From positions 1 through 22,306 of the forward strand of contig DANP01000005.1 in NCBI GenBank assembly GCA_002499905.1: a stretch of 22,306 nt of DNA, written 5' to 3'. Under the pieces are notes generated by a model. That model was not told where the DNA came from. It was given only the letters and a program-made list of their open reading frames with translations, and did no database searches. Each line of letters begins with the position of its first letter. Positions within the stretch are counted from its first letter, which is position 1. Below are positions 21,093 through 22,306 of the stretch, piece after piece. Position numbers and translations under genes: made by a program. Source of the stretch: Methanolinea sp. UBA277 (GTDB taxonomy: Archaea; Halobacteriota; Methanomicrobia; Methanomicrobiales; Methanospirillaceae).

Positions 21093-21899
21093 ATGAAGAA
21101 ACTCGTAATTCTGGTCCTCGCAATGGCACTCCTCACCGGATTCGCCATGGCCGACCGTGGTGTTGACCCGGTCCCCGAGACCCAGGGAATTGTTACCTCT
21201 ACCTCAGTCAATTTGGTAGGTAACTTCGCATCCGCCACTGAGATCCAGTGGAGGATCACTGATAATGTCGGCGGCCTCCCGGGCGTTCCGCCCCTTGTGG
21301 CTCCCGGTGTGATCTATGAGTCGACCTATACCGAAGACACCCAGTCCCACGGTGTGGGCCTGATGCTCTACGACAAGGAAATGGACGTCGAGACCTCCGG
21401 TCAGATCAGCGGCCAGTGGAACATTGAGGCAACCAAGCAGATCGCCTTCATCGGCATCGATGGTGCCTACGTCGTCTCTACCGACAACATCATGGTAGAC
21501 GGCGCTGCCATGAACACCACTGCATCTGAGAAGGTCATCTGTCCGTTCGCATCTGCCCCGGTCGATGTCTTCCCGGCATACTGCAACAGGGCTGAGGCCG
21601 GAAGCACCATCGACATGACCGTGGCCAACGTCCGGACCACCACCACCGACAGGTTCGTGATGCCGTCCGCCGACCACCCGGTCGAGCTCAACCACGACCT
21701 CCGGGTCACCGAGCTCATCAGTGACGTGCCTTCCGTTGGATTCGCTTCCGCATACATGGAAGTCCTGATCCAGGAAGCCGACAAGTCGAACCCGGTTGAC
21801 ATGATGGAGCGCATTGAGTTCTTCGAGGAGACCTCCGTTGACGGAGCAATCACCCTCTTCGACAAGCTCATGCACTACGAGTCGGGCATGGTCAGGTAA
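21093..21899 (+). CDS. Secreted array protein, copy 8
   Basis: This 268-residue copy is a good reference for the family. Signal peptide 1-20 (MKKLVILVLAMALLTGFAMA) is cut by signal peptidase before DRGVDPVPETQG; there is no lipobox. Conserved blocks are YESTYTEDTQ (75-84), ETSGQISGQW (100-109), TKQIAFIGIDGAYVVS (114-129), ICPF with C150, YCNRAEAGSTIDMTVANVRTTTTDRF with C164, DHPVELNHDLRVTEL and DGAITLFDKLMHYESGMVR to the last residue. Variable loops are 139-146 (AMNTTASE, sequon NTT), 154-159 and 229-236. The pattern is beta-rich with no transmembrane segment after the signal peptide and no known anchor. C150 and C164 could form a disulfide. The function is not known; a self-assembling surface protein is a reasonable guess. 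Confidence 0.94.
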   Translation: MKKLVILVLAMALLTGFAMADRGVDPVPETQGIVTSTSVNLVGNFASATEIQWRITDNVGGLPGVPPLVAPGVIYESTYTEDTQSHGVGLMLYDKEMDVETSGQISGQWNIEATKQIAFIGIDGAYVVSTDNIMVDGAAMNTTASEKVICPFASAPVDVFPAYCNRAEAGSTIDMTVANVRTTTTDRFVMPSADHPVELNHDLRVTELISDVPSVGFASAYMEVLIQEADKSNPVDMMERIEFFEETSVDGAITLFDKLMHYESGMVR

Positions 21900-21913
21900 C
21901 CCCTGAAAACAAA

Positions 21914-21928
21914 TTTTTTCCTTTTTTT
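21914..21928 (+). terminator. Double T-run terminator after copy 8
   Basis: T6 and T7 tracts separated by CC. The stretch from the stop through these tracts matches the one after copy 7 apart from run length. Confidence 0.6.
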
Positions 21929-21929
21929 A

Positions 21930-22188
21930 CTGCTAATATCACAGTAAATCACGTTTCCCATGGTAATGGGAGAACGCCAGAATTCGGTGAAAGTTTCCCT
22001 CGTAGTATTTTCTGCCCGCCGGCACCAGATAAAGGGGGAAGTTCCTTCAGACGATCAAGCCATTCAGTTCGAACGTCCCCTATGATATCTCCCGAGGGGA
22101 GAAGAGAGATATTGTCAGATAAATTGAAGGCTAAAAATTCTTCTTTTTTTATAATAAGGTCTATAATATCCCGAAATAAACGGAAACG
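21930..22188. other. Spacer with AT-rich insert between copies 8 and 9
   Basis: The gap between copies 8 and 9 is 360 nt. After the terminator comes an inverted repeat TCCCAT-GGTA-ATGGGA (21956-21971), then about 220 nt unlike the other spacers. On the minus strand it has an 86-codon open frame (22209-21949) that begins with TTG and has no clear ribosome binding site. It uses many A/T-ending codons, unlike neighbouring genes, and overlaps the copy-9 promoter. I do not recognise the peptide. It may be a remnant of inserted DNA or chance. Confidence 0.35.
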
Positions 22189-22240
22189 TTCATAAATGTT
22201 CGAGATCAACCTTTGAGGCTGGTGCTGAGAGTATCAGCAT
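22189..22240 (+). promoter_or_regulatory. TATA box and 5' hairpin of copy 9
   Basis: TTCATAAATG (about 22189-22198) is the TATA box. GTGCTGA (22222-22228), loop GAGTA, TCAGCAT (22234-22240) forms the hairpin, with the outermost pair now G-U. AGGAG follows before the ATG at 22260. Confidence 0.65.
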
Positions 22241-22259
22241 GAACTATAGGAGAATTTTT

Positions 22260-22306
22260 ATGAAGAAACTCGCAATTCTGGTCCTCGCTATGGCACTCCT
22301 CACCGG
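22260..22306 (+). CDS. Secreted array protein, copy 9 (partial, cut by window edge)
   Basis: Only the first 15 codons are inside the window: MKKLAILVLAMALLT, the start of a signal peptide. The 47 bases differ from copy 8 at only two positions, so this is a close duplicate. Promoter, hairpin and AGGAG site are all present, so it is expected to be expressed, and the array continues beyond the window. Confidence 0.88.
   Translation, partial: MKKLAILVLAMALLT

Larger units (their letters stand above)
13945..22306 (+). repeat. Tandem array of nine secreted-protein paralogues
   Basis: Nine head-to-tail units start at 13945, 14997, 16054, 16977, 17929 (pseudogene), 19110, 20138, 21093 and 22260 (cut by the window edge). 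Start-to-start spacing is 0.92-1.18 kb. All share a signal peptide, PVPETQGI, YTEDTQ, DIETSGQ/SGQW, ICPF, YCNR.EAGSTIDM and an ending close to FDKLMHYESGMVR. Similarity rises from left to right: the first copy is the most divergent and the last ones are nearly identical in the framework. Each unit carries its own promoter and terminator. The array continues past the right edge. Confidence 0.95.

Noticed and set aside
21204..21875. Long minus-strand open frames opposite the array genes
   Set aside because: The same antisense frames appear opposite several copies because the sense sequence is repeated. They have no start signals and translate to His/Asp/Gly-rich shadow peptides.
14931..22240. 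Recurring short palindromes considered as a CRISPR array or transposon ends
   Set aside because: They are about 1 kb apart, each at a fixed place before a gene of one family, with no spacers, no cas genes and no transposase.

Overview
The window comes from a methanogenic euryarchaeon, most likely of the order Methanomicrobiales and possibly Methanoregulaceae. Three things point there. The information-processing genes are archaeal (proteasome alpha subunit, archaeal RNase P proteins, SBDS, Rpo12, eL15, eL43, prefoldin, archaeal NAC). tRNA-Tyr carries a bulge-helix-bulge intron. Promoters are TATA-type, with Shine-Dalgarno leaders in a fairly GC-rich genome. The genus is an inference.

Layout. 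(1) 1-750, minus: the N-terminal part of a secreted Cys-rich PKD-domain protein that runs off the left edge. (2) 934-1224, plus: a small HEAT-repeat protein. (3) 1253-2149, minus: a divergent, isolated member of the secreted family that fills the right third of the window. (4) 2262-2456, minus: tRNA-Asp(GTC) and an intron-containing tRNA-Tyr(GTA). (5) 2582-4120, plus: a 2-isopropylmalate/citramalate synthase. (6) 8798-4128, minus: a ten-gene ribosome, RNase P, proteasome, transcription and chaperone superoperon (eL15, Rnp3, Rnp2, PsmA, SBDS, eL43, Rpo12, Brix, Pcc1, prefoldin beta). The exosome genes that sit between SBDS and eL43 in many archaea are absent here. (7) 10810-8922, minus: Nnr (NAD(P)HX repair) and MoaC, overlapping. 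(8) 10954-13835, plus: a tightly packed DHH/RecJ-like, PUA, NAC and TrmI cluster. (9) 13945-22306, plus: a head-to-tail array of at least nine paralogous genes for secreted proteins of about 270 residues.

The array is the most interesting part. Each unit is about 0.9-1.2 kb and has its own TATA box, Shine-Dalgarno site, signal peptide and T-rich terminator, so each looks like an independent transcription unit. The mature proteins have a strongly conserved framework, two conserved cysteines, three short hypervariable loops (several with N-glycosylation sequons) and a nearly invariant C-terminus ending in Arg. From the second copy on, the predicted transcript begins with a small stem-loop, ATGCTGA-GAGTA-TCAGCAT, about 26 nt downstream of the TATA box. 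In two copies an A-to-G change in the right arm keeps a G-U pair, which suggests it works as RNA. One copy is a pseudogene with two 1-nt deletions and a lost stop. Function is unknown; a multi-copy surface, sheath or appendage subunit is the working hypothesis, not a demonstrated role.
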